NCBI GenBank assembly: GCA_021775315.1
Contig: JAJFIC010000066.1
Span: 20,831-84,830 of the forward strand
Reading direction: 5' to 3'
Length of the DNA: 64,000 nt
DNA from: Paracoccaceae bacterium
GTDB taxonomy: Bacteria > Pseudomonadota > Alphaproteobacteria > Rhodobacterales > Rhodobacteraceae
This document shows positions 26,551-34,893 of the stretch, in pieces. How positions within the stretch are numbered: the stretch's first letter is position 1; every line of letters starts with the position of its first letter. The notes under the pieces were generated by a model, which saw nothing but the letters and a program-made list of their open reading frames with translations, was not told where the DNA came from and did not search any database. The position numbers and the translations under genes were made by a program.

Positions 26551-27518
26551 GGCATTGCGCCAATAACCGGTGCGATCCGGTCGCGGTCAAAGTTCGCGCC
26601 ACATAGGATCACCGCGCTGACCTTGCCAGTGCGGTTGGGCGCATCCGCTTCCCATGCCGCTTGTGCCAATCCCGCTGACCCTTCGACCAGCATTTTTTCG
26701 GTCCATGCCATATGACGGATGCCGTCGGCGATCTTGTCCTCGGTACAATCAATCAGTTCATCGATGACTTCGCTGCCCAGCGGCAGTGTGATCGACCCTT
26801 CGTCGATTCCACCGGCACATCCGTCTGCCAAGGTATCAGTATGTGTGACCTCGACGTTGTGACCAGCCCGGATGCTGGCGGCCATGGCGGCTGAATTGAT
26901 CGCGCTGACGCCTACAAGTCGTGTTGTTGGCGAAAACGCCTTGAGTACAGCACCGATGCCTGAGATCAAGCCGCCGCCACCGATCGAAACATAAACCACA
27001 TCGAGGCGCGGCAGCTGTTCCAGCAATTCCAGCGCAATCGTGCCTTGCCCGGCAATGACCTGCGGATCGTTGTAGGGCGAGACATAGATTTTGCCCTGCT
27101 CTTTGGCCAGCTGTTGCGCGTGCTGTTCGGCCAACCCGGCATCGTTTGAATGCAGAATAGTCTCAACCCCAAGCGCCTTGATCCGCGACAGTTTTTCCCG
27201 CGCAACGGTTTCGGGCAGGACAACCGTCAGGTCATGACCCGTCATCTGCGCCGCGGTGGCAAGTGCTAGTCCGTGATTGCCAGAGGATGCGGTGATCGCG
27301 GGCACTTCTGTTGATAGGGACGTCAGTTTTGACAAGGCGCCGCGAAATTTGAACGATCCGGTTTGCTGAAAATTCTCGGCCTTGAACACAAGGCCGGTGT
27401 CGTCGTCAAAAGACATTCGGGACGGGATGCAGGGCGTCAGCGTCAGCCAGTGTTTGATGCGGCGATGGGCAGCGACCGAAAGGGCGGCTTGTTCAAGAAC
27501 GGCTGAGGAGGCGGTCAT
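26547..27518 (-). CDS. PLP-dependent threonine dehydratase-like enzyme (EutB-like)
   Basis: 323 residues from the ATG at 27518 (AAGGA upstream, 10-bp gap from the preceding gene); the longer frame to 27695 runs into that gene and is rejected. The PLP lysine is in GSFKFRGAL; the ring-binding SSGNHG and the phosphate-cup SIGGGGLISG follow. The fold is that of type II PLP serine/threonine dehydratases and racemases. EutB of hydroxyectoine degradation belongs here; a generic hydroxy-amino-acid dehydratase is equally possible. Confidence 0.82.
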   Translation of the reverse strand: MTASSAVLEQAALSVAAHRRIKHWLTLTPCIPSRMSFDDDTGLVFKAENFQQTGSFKFRGALSKLTSLSTEVPAITASSGNHGLALATAAQMTGHDLTVVLPETVAREKLSRIKALGVETILHSNDAGLAEQHAQQLAKEQGKIYVSPYNDPQVIAGQGTIALELLEQLPRLDVVYVSIGGGGLISGIGAVLKAFSPTTRLVGVSAINSAAMAASIRAGHNVEVTHTDTLADGCAGGIDEGSITLPLGSEVIDELIDCTEDKIADGIRHMAWTEKMLVEGSAGLAQAAWEADAPNRTGKVSAVILCGANFDRDRIAPVIGAMP

Positions 27519-27528
27519 AGGATGTCCT

Positions 27529-28488
27529 TTATGGGGTTTTGGCGAAGGCTGCGGCGTCGATGATAGCTTGCGTGATGGCGATGTCTTGGGCTGCGATCCC
27601 GGTAAGGTCAACGATGGTGATATCATCATCAGACGAGCGTCCCGGTTGTGTGTCTGACAGGATGTGGCCCAATTCGGTGACTTGCAATGATGCATTGCTA
27701 CGACAGGCAGTTTGAAATTCGCCGTGGTTCAAAGACTGGCTTGCCCTATCGCAGACCCGCAAAGATGCGGTGAAAACCAGCTCTGTCGGTAGCTCCTGTT
27801 TGCCCGGACAATCGGCGCCAATTGCGGTTACATGAGTGCCTTTGCGTACCAAGCCATCTGCAAACAGAGGCTCTGTCGCGGTTGTTGTTGTTATGATGAT
27901 GTCTGCGGCACCAATGGCCGCCTCTAAATTTGACACGACGACGGCACAGTGGCCCGTCGCATTCAGATCGGTGGTCAATGTCTGCCCGGCAACGGTATTT
28001 CGCGCCCATATGTGAAAATTCAGCGTCCGCTCTGGCATCAACTGTGCAAGGCATGTGGCCTGAAACCGGGCCTGAATGCCCGCGCCGATGATCAAGACCT
28101 CTGTCGCATCGGAACGCGCCAGAGCGCGGGTCGCCAAAGCGCCGCCGATTGCGGTGCGCATATCGGTCAACCAACCTTCGTCGCGCAAAATGGCGAGGGT
28201 TTCGCCTGTGGTTGCGGAAAAGGCCAACATCATACCGTTGGATGAGGGCAAGTCTTTGGCCGGATTGTCATAGAACCCTGAAGCGATTTTGATCACATAG
28301 CTGGCAGTGTCCGCAATATGGCCCGACTTGACGTGACAATCGCCGTTCGCTTCGGGAAAGGCCAGATGCACCACATCAGCCGTTTGCACTTTGCTTTGTG
28401 CGGACGCGACATATGCGTTGTGGATGCGCTCAACGGCAACGTCAAAATCAAACAGCGCCACGATCTGCGGTTTATCTAGGTCTAACAT
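27529..28488 (-). CDS. Ornithine cyclodeaminase/mu-crystallin family protein (EutC-like)
   Basis: 319 residues. Rossmann motif GAGIQARFQ near residue 133, followed by an acidic end to the second strand, and the substrate-side GLVRKGTHVTAIGAD are typical of the family, whose members are ornithine cyclodeaminases, imine (pyrroline/piperideine-2-carboxylate) reductases or EutC of the ectoine pathway. It is preceded by a 72-bp gap and followed by the eutB-like gene after 10 bp. One of two family members in this operon; the pair probably act on different intermediates. Confidence 0.82.
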   Translation of the reverse strand: MLDLDKPQIVALFDFDVAVERIHNAYVASAQSKVQTADVVHLAFPEANGDCHVKSGHIADTASYVIKIASGFYDNPAKDLPSSNGMMLAFSATTGETLAILRDEGWLTDMRTAIGGALATRALARSDATEVLIIGAGIQARFQATCLAQLMPERTLNFHIWARNTVAGQTLTTDLNATGHCAVVVSNLEAAIGAADIIITTTTATEPLFADGLVRKGTHVTAIGADCPGKQELPTELVFTASLRVCDRASQSLNHGEFQTACRSNASLQVTELGHILSDTQPGRSSDDDITIVDLTGIAAQDIAITQAIIDAAAFAKTP

Positions 28489-28560
28489 CGAAAGCCTCTC
28501 TCAGAACCGTTCTTTTAGGATACTCTTCGGTTTCGAAACGATTATATCCACGCGATCGGG

Positions 28561-29703
28561 TCACGCGGTAGTATCCGATTTGGTAGCCAAACCCGCCAGA
28601 AAAGTGCTGACCTTGGCCAAACCAATGCGCAGGATCTCAGGGTCATTGGCGTAGCCAACGCGCAGCCAGCCTTCCATGTGCATGACCGACCCGGGCGTAA
28701 ACATCACGCCAGTTTGTTCAAGCAGCTGAATGCAGAAATCGCGCGACGGCATATCAAAATCATATTTCAACAGCGCTGTGGTACCCGCCTTGGGCTTCAC
28801 ATAAGAAATCGACGGTTCCCCAGCGACCCAGGCATCCAAGATTGCAAGGTTGCCGCGTGTGATCCGTTGACTACGCGCGAGGATTTTGTCCTTGGCCTCC
28901 AGCGCCATGGCGGCAAAGTAATCGTCCAACATACCGACGCTGATGGTGTTGTAGTCGCGATGGATCGACACAGCCTCAAGCACGTCCGCAGGCCCCGCGA
29001 TCCATCCCAGCCGCAGCCCAGCAAGGGAGAACGTCTTGGACATGCCTGCAACGCTGATGCCTTTTTCATAGACATCGGCCATGGCTGGGGCGAAACCATC
29101 GCCGGTTTGGTTGGTGCCGCGATAGACCTCGTCACACAGCACATAAGCGCCGGCGTCACGGGCAATCGCTACGAAGGCGTTCAACGCATCTGCCTCCATC
29201 AATGCGCCGGTGGGGTTATTCGGATTGTTCAGTACGATCAACTTGGTCTCTGGGCGCACCATCGCCTTGAGCTCCGCAAGGTCAGGCAAAAAACCGTTTT
29301 CGGGACGGAGGTGCAGAATATCAACTTCAGCCCCATAGCTTTCGGGGATCGAATAGTGCTGCTGATACGTCGGGTGCACGGAAATCACATGATCGCCGGG
29401 TTCGACCAACGTTTCATGGACCAATGCATTGGCCCCATTGGCCCCATGCGTTACCACAACGTTGTCGCGGGTTTGCTTGGAATACATCGTGCAGATCGCA
29501 TCGCGCAGCCGGTCGGACCCTTGGATCGCGCCGTAGGTCAATTTCATGGGCAACAGGTCAGACATCACGCTGTCGTTTTTGCCCGACATTTCCAGCAGTT
29601 GTTCAATCGTCAGGGACGCCACACAGGTTTCTGCCAGATTAAATTCGCAGCGGTTCTCGAATTCGTTCATCCAGATTTCAACGCCAAAGGGTTTGATCTT
29701 CAT
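28561..29703 (-). CDS. Class I/II PLP-dependent aminotransferase
   Basis: 380 residues from the ATG at 29703, which overlaps the stop of the upstream gene as ATGA; a 13-codon longer frame is rejected. The PLP Asn/Asp/Tyr elements (NNPNNPTG, CDEVYRG) and the Schiff-base lysine in GMSKTFSLAGLRLGW are intact. The N-terminal EVWMNEFENR-like opening is unlike aspartate aminotransferases and recalls the capreomycidine-synthase-like subgroup. Probable amine-acceptor step in the catabolic operon; substrate unknown. Confidence 0.85.
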   Translation of the reverse strand: MKIKPFGVEIWMNEFENRCEFNLAETCVASLTIEQLLEMSGKNDSVMSDLLPMKLTYGAIQGSDRLRDAICTMYSKQTRDNVVVTHGANGANALVHETLVEPGDHVISVHPTYQQHYSIPESYGAEVDILHLRPENGFLPDLAELKAMVRPETKLIVLNNPNNPTGALMEADALNAFVAIARDAGAYVLCDEVYRGTNQTGDGFAPAMADVYEKGISVAGMSKTFSLAGLRLGWIAGPADVLEAVSIHRDYNTISVGMLDDYFAAMALEAKDKILARSQRITRGNLAILDAWVAGEPSISYVKPKAGTTALLKYDFDMPSRDFCIQLLEQTGVMFTPGSVMHMEGWLRVGYANDPEILRIGLAKVSTFLAGLATKSDTTA

Positions 29704-30659
29704 CGTGTTTTCCTTTCGCTGATCACTTGGGCCAATTTCCATATGCCATGTGCCATTGCTATGTCTTCCAGCCCCAACCCGATTGAGCGGAAATAAATGG
29801 GTGCATCAACCTGCGGTGTCACGCAAGTGCCGCTGACCAATCCGGTAAGGTCGCCCAGAATGCGATCCTTATTCCAGCCGTGATCTTGCGCGGCAAGGCG
29901 CATATCTGCTGCGCTGTCCGGGGTCGTTGGCAGGTAGTCGCAGTATACCTGCGCCTCGCAAAGAAACGCCGGCGGGACTTCATGGGCGTTTGGCGCATTG
30001 GTGCTGACTGAGGTGAACAGCGATGGTTTGCCCGTGTCCGCAGGGTCGATGACCGGCGTGCCGGACGACGTGCACAACATAACAACATCGCTGTCAGCAA
30101 GGCAGTCGCGCGCGGTCGCGGCGATGGTAAGCCGGGGATCGGTCTGGCGCCAAAGGGCGGCCCGCTCGGCTGAGAGATTGGGGGAATAGACCGAGACCTC
30201 TTGCCAGTCACGCAAGGCCGCAACATGGCGCAGATGGGCAAGAGCGACAGGACCGCTTCCGATGATCGCAAGGCGGCGAGCCGAGGCGGGTGTAAGCAGA
30301 TCAACAGCCAGTGCAGTTGTGCCCGCCGTTCGTTCTGTTGTCAGCAGGCCAGCATTGCACCAGACAAGTGGCTGACCTGTCTGCATCGACATCAATGCAG
30401 TCCATGCGGTGATCACTGGTGTTGTGTCAGTGACGATATAAGGAGAGAGCTTTGCGCCAAAAACACCCGGCCCCTTCAACGCACCCATATAGGTGATGAA
30501 GTCCCCGCCGCCGCCGGGAAAGTCAGTTATGGTTTGCGCAGGCTGCACAGCGCTGCCGTCACCCAAGGCGCGAAAAAGTGCGGTTAATTCGGCCTTCACA
30601 TCCAGCTGCGGCAACAGCTTTGCGACGGCTTGCGCATCAAGAATTTGGGGGCGGTTCAT
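29700..30659 (-). CDS. Second ornithine cyclodeaminase/mu-crystallin family protein
   Basis: 319 residues from the ATG at 30659, where the family's N-terminal helix (PQILDAQAVAKLL) begins. Rossmann motif GSGPVALAHLRHVAAL, substrate-side K/R region (FGAKLSPYI) and a C-terminal GLGLEDIAMAHGIWK. Distinct from its paralogue 1.2 kb downstream in length of loops and key segments, suggesting a different substrate, e.g. a cyclic imine reductase versus a deaminase. First intact gene of the five-gene operon; a truncated frame ends five bases before its ATG. Confidence 0.83.
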   Translation of the reverse strand: MNRPQILDAQAVAKLLPQLDVKAELTALFRALGDGSAVQPAQTITDFPGGGGDFITYMGALKGPGVFGAKLSPYIVTDTTPVITAWTALMSMQTGQPLVWCNAGLLTTERTAGTTALAVDLLTPASARRLAIIGSGPVALAHLRHVAALRDWQEVSVYSPNLSAERAALWRQTDPRLTIAATARDCLADSDVVMLCTSSGTPVIDPADTGKPSLFTSVSTNAPNAHEVPPAFLCEAQVYCDYLPTTPDSAADMRLAAQDHGWNKDRILGDLTGLVSGTCVTPQVDAPIYFRSIGLGLEDIAMAHGIWKLAQVISERKTR

Positions 30660-30663
30660 TTGA

Positions 30664-30912
30664 TTACCCTTTGAGGATTGAAACGACCTCATCCAGCCGC
30701 GCTTTGTCACCAGCGGCAAGGACATGACCCGCCATGTCTAACGTAAGCGGATCGCCGTTCCAATGGATTTGTCTCGTTGACTCAGTTGAGCCAAAACAGC
30801 CGATGCCACCCCAGATCAAGCAGCCATTATTTCGAACCAGCGAGCGAATGCCCTGACGCGTGTTTGGCGAAGAATTCTGGGTTTTCCATTCGTCAATTGC
30901 TGCGCAACTCAC
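30664..30912 (-). pseudogene. 3' fragment of an unidentified gene upstream of the catabolic operon
   Basis: An 82-codon frame ends four bases before the start of the ornithine cyclodeaminase-like gene, the spacing of a former operon partner. Its C-terminal part (PLTLDMAGHVLAAGDKARL) looks like ordinary protein, whereas the N-terminal part does not and has no RBS. I do not recognise the family. It may be the tail of a deleted first gene, or simply a chance frame. Confidence 0.35.
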
Positions 30913-30977
30913 CTATGGCGTCAATCAGGCGGGCGCTGGCACGAAAAAAGCATTGGTGGTGAACCGGGCACAAGGGA

Positions 30978-31166
30978 TCAACGCATTTTTTGAATTTTCA
31001 ATTTGTCTTGTTTTGCTCTGTTCTTGGTCGATTCCTCAGAACGTGTGAGAGCTTTGGCAATAGCCTTTAAACTCATCCCCTTCGTCGCCAGCATATGCAG
31101 CTTTTGAATTTCCTCTTGTGTCCAGGCTTGCCGGTGGCGTTCGTAACGTTCGGTCATTGGTCTCAT
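30978..31166 (-). CDS. Small basic protein with SANT/Myb- or HTH-like helix set
   Basis: 62 residues: WTQEEIQKLHMLATKGMSLK then IAKALTRSEESTKNRAKQ. The tryptophan, the acidic first helix, the turn before SLKAIAKAL and the RSEES segment form a compact three-helix pattern like SANT or small HTH proteins common in alphaproteobacteria. Highly basic C-terminus. No neighbour indicates its target. DNA binding is inference. Confidence 0.6.
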   Translation of the reverse strand: MRPMTERYERHRQAWTQEEIQKLHMLATKGMSLKAIAKALTRSEESTKNRAKQDKLKIQKMR

Positions 31167-31270
31167 CTACCTTATCATTGTGTCAGAGCTATCATAAAGC
31201 ATGGTCCGCCGCTCATGCCATGTATTCGCCGTGTATCGCTTATGCAATTTGGTGAGTAGGGCCATGAAAT

Positions 31271-31786
31271 TCATCTGTTTTCAAGGAAATGGTGAGCCTC
31301 AAGAATAGTCGTGGCCAGCCCGTCAAAAAAGCCCGGCACACTGACATCTACAAGTCCTGTGGATGCGTGCGATCCATCAGAAATATCTTTGTTTGGTTTC
31401 ACAACAAAAAACGAGTTTGGGGCATTGAGCAACTCTCGATAACTCGCGCCTTTTCCATGTTTCAGCACGTTGATTGCCAGATAATATTGATGGAACCTAT
31501 GGGCGAGGTCAGTTTGCTCAGCTTCCAACATCAATGATTTCAATTTGCGTGAAAACGGTCCCCGTCTAAAGTGGTGCTGCATCCGCGCCTCGAAAAGAGT
31601 GAAGATATCGACCGCTGCCAATTCAAGCGCAACAGTCGCGGCGCGGAGCTCTTCAACTTGAGCGCTGGACCCGTTCTGTTTGTCCATAAGTTTCAGAATG
31701 TCTGAGACGCGATCTTCTGACATCTTTGCATTGATCTTTGCAGTCGCAACCAGCTCAGGTACGTTCTGCAGGGATTTAGGGTTCAT
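31271..31786 (-). CDS. Helical protein of unknown function
   Basis: 171 residues, mostly alpha-helical, no signal peptide or membrane segment. A block ending INVLKHGKGASYRELL resembles motifs in several uncharacterised families, and the HxxxxINVLKHG arrangement recalls HEPN-type helices, but the R-x4-6-H catalytic pair is not clear. Lies 59 bp before the start of the phospholipase D gene on the same strand (head of a possible two-gene unit). I cannot name a function. Confidence 0.6.
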   Translation of the reverse strand: MNPKSLQNVPELVATAKINAKMSEDRVSDILKLMDKQNGSSAQVEELRAATVALELAAVDIFTLFEARMQHHFRRGPFSRKLKSLMLEAEQTDLAHRFHQYYLAINVLKHGKGASYRELLNAPNSFFVVKPNKDISDGSHASTGLVDVSVPGFFDGLATTILEAHHFLENR

Positions 31787-31845
31787 CTTTTGGCAGACTC
31801 CACTTGGGTTATTCCACCCTCACTACACGAGTATTTGTTAAACGT

Positions 31846-33396
31846 CTAAAGGTATGAATGAATTGGAAGATGGCCGATCAACCACGAAAACCCTCGCCAA
31901 AAAACCGGAACCTCAGGCTCAAAAACCATAACCTGAGGCAGCCCAGGTCGAGCTAAATGCCATTGTAGGATAGGTCCATGCATAGATAATACGTAAGATT
32001 GTGCTGGTGCCGTATCGCGCTTAAAGATGTCTGAAAGTTCCGCAACCAGATCGGGTTGTTCAAACAGCACCCCCATTTCGGTATTTAAAAATGCTGACCG
32101 TAAATCGAAATTGAACGAACCAACAAATGCAACCTGATGATCAATCACAAATACTTTTGAATGCAGGAAATCCCGTTTCCTTTTTTCGTGCGTTGGCGGC
32201 GCAAATTCATATAGGTCAATGCCGGCCATCAACACCTTTTCCCTATACCGGCGGTATGCGCCATGCGCCAAAACGATGTCGGTTGCTGAAAGCCCATTGG
32301 TGAGCAACGAAATGTTTATTCCCTTTTGCGCCAGTTTGGTCAGCGCTGCCATTCCAATGGCTCCAGGCACAAAATATGGGGTCGTCAATTGGACATCACT
32401 TTTTGCAGCGCCAATGACAGTCTGAATAGCCTCAGCCATCCAGGGTTCATTATGCAGGCCAAAGGCCTTCTCCGGCGGGTCAGCCACAACCCGAACGGCC
32501 TCCGTCCAGAAGAGCCTATTGGTCAATATTGCTGCTGCGTCCTGTCCGTCCAAAGATTGCGCCTTGAAAGCCTGCACACGTGCCGCCTTAGCCTTGCGGC
32601 CAAAACGATTGCGAAGCAATTGCAGGTTCACTTTCAGGTTCGGTGACAGCTTCGCAATGGGTAGAGAAAGCTCCGAATTCCAGTAATTGTCAAAAATGGT
32701 TTCAACTTGCCCAACGGCAGGTCCGACAAGCATAATATCTGAATCCCGCGTATTGGGCTGGCCTTTGTTCGCCACCCCGAAATACGAGTCACCAATATTA
32801 CGCCCGCCGACAATTGCAAGCTGGCCATCGACGATCCAGGCCTTGCAATGCATTCGCCGGTTGAATCGCGCTACCCCCAGCAGTAATTCCAGTGCGCGAT
32901 GTACGGACTTTCCCCGGATGCGTGTCGGATTGAACAGCCGCACCTCGATTTGTGGATGTCGGCTGAGGGCCAGATAGACCGGATCAAGCCCATGTACATG
33001 GGCATCATCAAGCAAAAGGCGCACCCGAACACCCCGATCGGCAGCCGCTAACACTTCACGCACCAAAAGCCATCCGGTCAGATCTGTACTCCAATAATAG
33101 TACATCATATCAAGGCTGCGTCCCGCCTTCACTGTAGAAACAGCACGGGCTGCAAACGCGTCCGCGTTTTCAAACAGACTCATCAACCCGGATTGTCCCA
33201 CATGATTGGCGGTGTGCGGTTCTATCAATGAGTCGAGCTGCGTTTTTTCTTCGCTGTGTGGCAACGAATAACTTGGCATCCCGCGAGATCGTTTTGTAAA
33301 ACGCCGATGGTGCCATAGAGCAATCCCAGACGCCGAAGAAAACAGCACCGCCAAGGTCAAGAACCAGAGAATTCCATTGATGCCCAGTTCAATCAT
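31846..33396 (-). CDS. Phospholipase D-superfamily, cardiolipin synthase-like
   Basis: 516 residues. One N-terminal membrane helix, then two HKD motifs: HCKAWIVD...GGRN near residue 182 and HSKVFVID...GSFN near residue 410, the paired active sites of ClsA/ClsC-type cardiolipin synthases and related phosphatidyltransferases. Spacing and length fit a cardiolipin synthase. Two-HKD phosphodiesterases of other specificity are possible. Probably expressed from the divergent promoter region shared with the glutathione transferase gene. Confidence 0.87.
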   Translation of the reverse strand: MIELGINGILWFLTLAVLFSSASGIALWHHRRFTKRSRGMPSYSLPHSEEKTQLDSLIEPHTANHVGQSGLMSLFENADAFAARAVSTVKAGRSLDMMYYYWSTDLTGWLLVREVLAAADRGVRVRLLLDDAHVHGLDPVYLALSRHPQIEVRLFNPTRIRGKSVHRALELLLGVARFNRRMHCKAWIVDGQLAIVGGRNIGDSYFGVANKGQPNTRDSDIMLVGPAVGQVETIFDNYWNSELSLPIAKLSPNLKVNLQLLRNRFGRKAKAARVQAFKAQSLDGQDAAAILTNRLFWTEAVRVVADPPEKAFGLHNEPWMAEAIQTVIGAAKSDVQLTTPYFVPGAIGMAALTKLAQKGINISLLTNGLSATDIVLAHGAYRRYREKVLMAGIDLYEFAPPTHEKRKRDFLHSKVFVIDHQVAFVGSFNFDLRSAFLNTEMGVLFEQPDLVAELSDIFKRDTAPAQSYVLSMHGPILQWHLARPGLPQVMVFEPEVPVFWRGFSWLIGHLPIHSYL

Positions 33397-33737
33397 GGCG
33401 CCAATCTCGCCTGTAATCTAGGCATCCGCAAGCTTGCTTATAATCGAAAATTGTCCAGCCTGGATCTTTCGCGAATTTGTGTCGCTCACTTAACTGCTTG
33501 CCGCCAGTAGACATCCGTTGAGATCGTTGGGCACCTATGGCTTGTTCTTGAATTGCTGAAATGAGCGAAGTTACCGCTGGCGGCACATAAACGCTGCGTC
33601 TGTAGGCTATCCCTCAGCGTATTTATGGACAGCGCGCAATAGCAACTTTGGCACCTAAGATTGCGACCTGACGTGACTCTGGTGTTTTGGCGCAAAGCAC
33701 GTCAGGCTTGCAAAAAAAACTGAACCAAGAGGTTGTC
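33397..33737. other. Divergent promoter region between cardiolipin synthase-like and GST genes
   Basis: 341 bases without a gene I accept. The most notable content is a perfect 9-base inverted repeat, CCTGACGTG at 33667-33675 and CACGTCAGG at 33698-33706, 32 bases before the GST start. No other structure recognised. Confidence 0.5.
33667..33706. promoter_or_regulatory. 9-bp perfect inverted repeat, candidate operator
   Basis: CCTGACGTG, 22-base spacer, CACGTCAGG. A 9-base repeat with a long spacer can be a dimeric operator spanning two helical turns, or a stable hairpin in the GST 5' UTR. No regulator gene is adjacent to name a binder. Confidence 0.4.
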
Positions 33738-34358
33738 ATGATCACCGTTCACCATCTGAACAATTCTCGGTCCCAACGCGTACTTTGGCTACTGGAAGAA
33801 CTCAGCATACCTTATGCGGTTGAAATACATCTGCGTGATGTGGTGACCAATCTTGCGCCACCATCATTGATTGCCCAGCACCCTTTGGGTAAATCACCGA
33901 TGATCGAAGACAACGGACGGATGGTCACCGAAAGCGGCGCGATTGTTGAGTATCTGTGTGCCCGTTACGGGCCGCATTTGGTACCAGCAAGCGATACGGA
34001 CGCATATATCAGCCATCTGGAACTGATGCACTTTGCCGAAGGCTCGGCAATGACCCCGATCCTTTTGAACCTCTATGTCGGCAAGTTAGGCAAAGCCGGA
34101 GCGCCGCTTGCGCCGCGGATCACACAACAGTTGGAAAGTCACTTTGACTATATGGAGGGGATGCTTCGCCCCTCAGGTCATTTCGTGCAGGACGATCTGT
34201 CAGCGGTGGATATCATGCTGAGTTTCCCTGCTGAAATCGCAATTCGCCAAGGTTATGGCGACAGGTTGCCAAAACTTGCGGCTTTCGTCGAACATTTGCA
34301 ATCTCGACCAGCCTACAAGCGTGCGATTGAAAAGGGTGGCAAATACGCGTTTGTCTGA
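33738..34358 (+). CDS. Glutathione S-transferase
   Basis: 206 residues from the ATG at 33738 (AAGAGG RBS); the frame extends 17 codons upstream without a credible start. Thioredoxin-fold N-terminus with NSRSQRVLWLLEEL, the cis-proline-containing HPLGKSPMIEDNG, and the glutathione-binding ESGAIVEYL; C-terminal all-helical domain with DDLSAVDIMLSF. Typical cytosolic GST, possibly beta/theta-like. Substrate unknown; IS3 remnant follows downstream. Confidence 0.88.
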   Translation: MITVHHLNNSRSQRVLWLLEELSIPYAVEIHLRDVVTNLAPPSLIAQHPLGKSPMIEDNGRMVTESGAIVEYLCARYGPHLVPASDTDAYISHLELMHFAEGSAMTPILLNLYVGKLGKAGAPLAPRITQQLESHFDYMEGMLRPSGHFVQDDLSAVDIMLSFPAEIAIRQGYGDRLPKLAAFVEHLQSRPAYKRAIEKGGKYAFV

Positions 34359-34436
34359 GACAAAGGGCTGGCCGCTTTGGTCGCCCAATTCACTGAAGTC
34401 AATGTTTGATAGCTGTCTCTGAAACATCGTCTAACA

Positions 34437-34830
34437 ATGCTAACTTGTGGCAGGCAGAGCAGTTTAGTAACTTTTCTGAATGACCAAACGCCTGCGTTTC
34501 CGCTACCTCAAAACCAGCCCCGAACGTTGTGGCACGATCCCCGCCCCGACCAAGGGCTTGGATGCGAGGCGATTGCGTCCAGGCTTGGCTGTTCGCCTGA
34601 CAGTCTATGGGCTTGGTGCCACCACGTAGAACGCGATGCTGGAAAGCGCGATGGTCTGAACAGCGAAGAGAAAGCGCGGCTGAGAGCATTGGAACGCGAG
34701 GTGGGGAAGTTATCGCAACCAATCCTGACGCAGCCCAGCCACGTCCTGATGACAATGTAAACCGGGAGTTCTTTGCGCTGATGCCGAAGTTGCGTCGCGA
34801 TTTTACTAAATTGCGCTGCAAGTTTTCGCA
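34437..34830 (+). pseudogene. IS3-family orfA remnant
   Basis: CEAIASRLGCSPDSLWAWC, then HHVERDAGKRDGLNSEEKAR and RLRALEREVGKL match the helix-turn-helix and leucine-zipper part of IS3-family OrfA. The N-terminus lies in another frame (MTKRLRFRYLKTSPE from 34481) and the orfB part is gone. This orfA differs from the one at 17.6 kb, so two separate IS3-type insertions left traces here. Confidence 0.65.
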
Positions 34831-34893
34831 TCACTTAAGGTTATCATTAGCACTCGTCAGCCAATCTCAGGTGATCTGAGGATTGGGGATGAT

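Noticed and set aside
25588..28488. Assigning gene symbols eutE, eutB and eutC
   Set aside because: No ectoine hydrolase or transporter nearby; family resemblance is not enough to fix the pathway.
28678..29796. 372-codon plus-strand frame
   Set aside because: It lies antisense to the aminotransferase gene, whose motifs (PLP lysine, NNPNNPTG) are unmistakable on the minus strand; the plus frame has no recognisable domain.
17566..34830. Composite transposon bounded by the two IS3 remnants
   Set aside because: The two remnants come from different IS3 groups and no matching ends or target duplications are visible.
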